From Williamsia limnetica (lineage in GTDB: Bacteria; Actinomycetota; Actinomycetes; Mycobacteriales; Mycobacteriaceae), in assembly GCF_003217475.1 (NCBI RefSeq), contig NZ_QJSP01000004.1, forward strand, positions 124,001 through 188,000: 64,000 nucleotides of DNA. The letters are read 5' to 3'. Numbering within the stretch: position 1 is the first letter of the stretch; each line of letters opens with the position of its first letter. The position numbers were made by a program, and so were the translations under genes. Below, in pieces: positions 63,467 through 64,000 of this stretch. The notes below the pieces were generated by a model. The model searched no databases. It was not told the origin of the DNA and saw nothing but the letters and a program-made list of their open reading frames with translations.

Positions 63467-63801
63467 ACTTTTTCGCCCTTAACATCGCACCCACGTGGGG
63501 CGCACCGTTTCAGCAGAGGATACGGCATGTGAGCTGGGACTTACCCTGTCGGGCAAGCCTAGAACCACGTCCACCAGCGCTGACACTCCACAGGTGGGCT
63601 GCACCTCTTACTCCAGGCCAGCGCCGTTGCTGACCGCAGATGATCGGAAGATCATTGCACGGAGGATCACCCCGGCAATGAGCATCGAATCATTTTCTCA
63701 CGCCACCCTCGTCGTATTGAAATCGGCGAGCTCGAAAGCCCTCCGACACGGGCCTGCAGAACTCGACTTACAGGCGCAAAAGGGGTAGCGGAGCCCGCTG
63801 G
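63467..63801. promoter_or_regulatory. gltB upstream region with ATGATC/GATCAT dyad
   Basis: 335 nt without a convincing gene. ATGATC-GGAA-GATCAT (63640-63655), with GCA/TGC one or two bases further out, is an inverted repeat that could bind a nitrogen or general regulator of gltBD. A plus-strand frame at 63495-63788 has no family features. The LuxR-type gene ends at 63802 on the same strand as gltB. Confidence 0.4.
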
Positions 63802-64000
63802 TCAGAGCCAGCCCCGCTGCTGGGCGATACGGGCGGCCTGGGCCCTGGTCTCCGCACCGGTCTTGCCGATTGCGCTGGACAGATAGTTGCGCACGGTTCC
63901 CGCCGACAGGTGGACCTGCGCGGCTATCTCGGCCACCGGCGCCCCGGCCAGGGCGATGGTGAGCACGTCGCGTTCGCGTTGGGTCAGCGGATTGCCTCCG
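63802..64000 (-). CDS. LuxR-type response regulator, C-terminal DNA-binding domain (partial)
   Basis: The final 65 codons of a gene that continues past the right edge: PLTQRERDVLTIALAGAPVAEIAAQVHLSAGTVRNYLSSAIGKTG-type LuxR/NarL helix-turn-helix, ending QQRGWL. The segments VRNYLSSAI and KTGAETRAQA are typical of DesR-like two-component response regulators, which usually have a receiver domain upstream and a paired histidine kinase. Stop TGA at 63802. Target genes cannot be inferred. Confidence 0.85.
   Translation of the reverse strand, partial: GGNPLTQRERDVLTIALAGAPVAEIAAQVHLSAGTVRNYLSSAIGKTGAETRAQAARIAQQRGWL

Noticed and set aside
63495-63788. 97-codon plus-strand frame upstream of gltB
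   Set aside because: Composition and codon pattern do not look coding, and it overlaps the expected gltB promoter.

Overview
The window is GC-rich (mostly 65-70% by eye) actinobacterial chromosome. Gene content and order point to the Mycobacteriales, most likely Gordonia or a close relative such as Rhodococcus. Evidence: an MprF-LysRS fusion (lysX) beside its usual membrane-protein neighbour, a cutinase, a DUF222/HNH (13E12-type) protein, AlkZ-like HTH_42 and GabD2-type enzymes, and a gene series that follows the M. tuberculosis Rv3841-Rv3853 order: ferritin, GlpQ1-like, DUF4328, sodA, Rv3847-like, EspR-like XRE protein, DUF6474 (Rv3850-like), small membrane protein (Rv3851-like), Hns-like, RraA. 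Accessory blocks are inserted between these anchors. I saw no rRNA, tRNA, CRISPR array, insertion sequence or phage genes.

Layout. 1-8.1 kb: an accessory catabolic cluster (DUF1275 membrane protein, a frameshifted DapA-family aldolase, GntR/FCD regulator, gamma-glutamyltransferase-like hydrolase, cupin, APC permease, alpha/beta hydrolase, FAD monooxygenase). A shared motif with core TTGGATCC sits upstream of four of its transcription units, so it looks like one GntR regulon. 8.2-14.9 kb: branched-chain 2-oxoacid dehydrogenase operon (bkdA-bkdB-bkdC-lpd), a divergent Lrp/AsnC regulator and a Leu/Val dehydrogenase, together a branched-chain amino-acid degradation unit. 14.9-20.4 kb: ferritin behind tandem IdeR-like iron boxes, DUF5926, SOS-box-associated HNH protein, and a rhodanese/DUF4328/GDPD operon. 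20.4-20.65 kb: an AT-rich non-coding segment with a cluster of DnaA boxes, although no dnaA is present.

20.7-30.2 kb: S49 peptidase, VOC protein and SDR, then a tightly overlapping Wadjet/MksBEF-type SMC operon (JetA-JetB-JetC). JetD is absent; 3 nt downstream of jetC lies an AlkZ-like DNA glycosylase instead. This is the strongest candidate for an undescribed system. 30.3-37.1 kb: sodA, Rv3847-like, GDT1 manganese-type transporter, HSD10-like SDR, DoxX, and a translationally coupled AurF-type diiron oxygenase plus ferredoxin-reductase fusion behind a large AT-rich palindrome. 37.1-39.3 kb: an XRE regulator / ImmA-type metallopeptidase / multipass membrane-protein module. 39.6-46.4 kb: a secreted low-complexity protein, RecB-like nuclease, DUF6474, a membrane protein that appears to start at CTG, the copper genes YcnI-CopC-CopD, and an Hns-like membrane-anchored histone-tail protein.

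46.4-64 kb: alkylsulfatase, succinate-semialdehyde dehydrogenase, RraA, an S4 RNA-binding protein, lysX and its membrane neighbour, alpha/beta hydrolase with a convergent 55-aa gene, secreted cutinase, glutamate synthase (gltB-gltD), and the C-terminus of a LuxR-type response regulator cut by the window edge. Bases 1-183 and 63802-64000 carry truncated genes.
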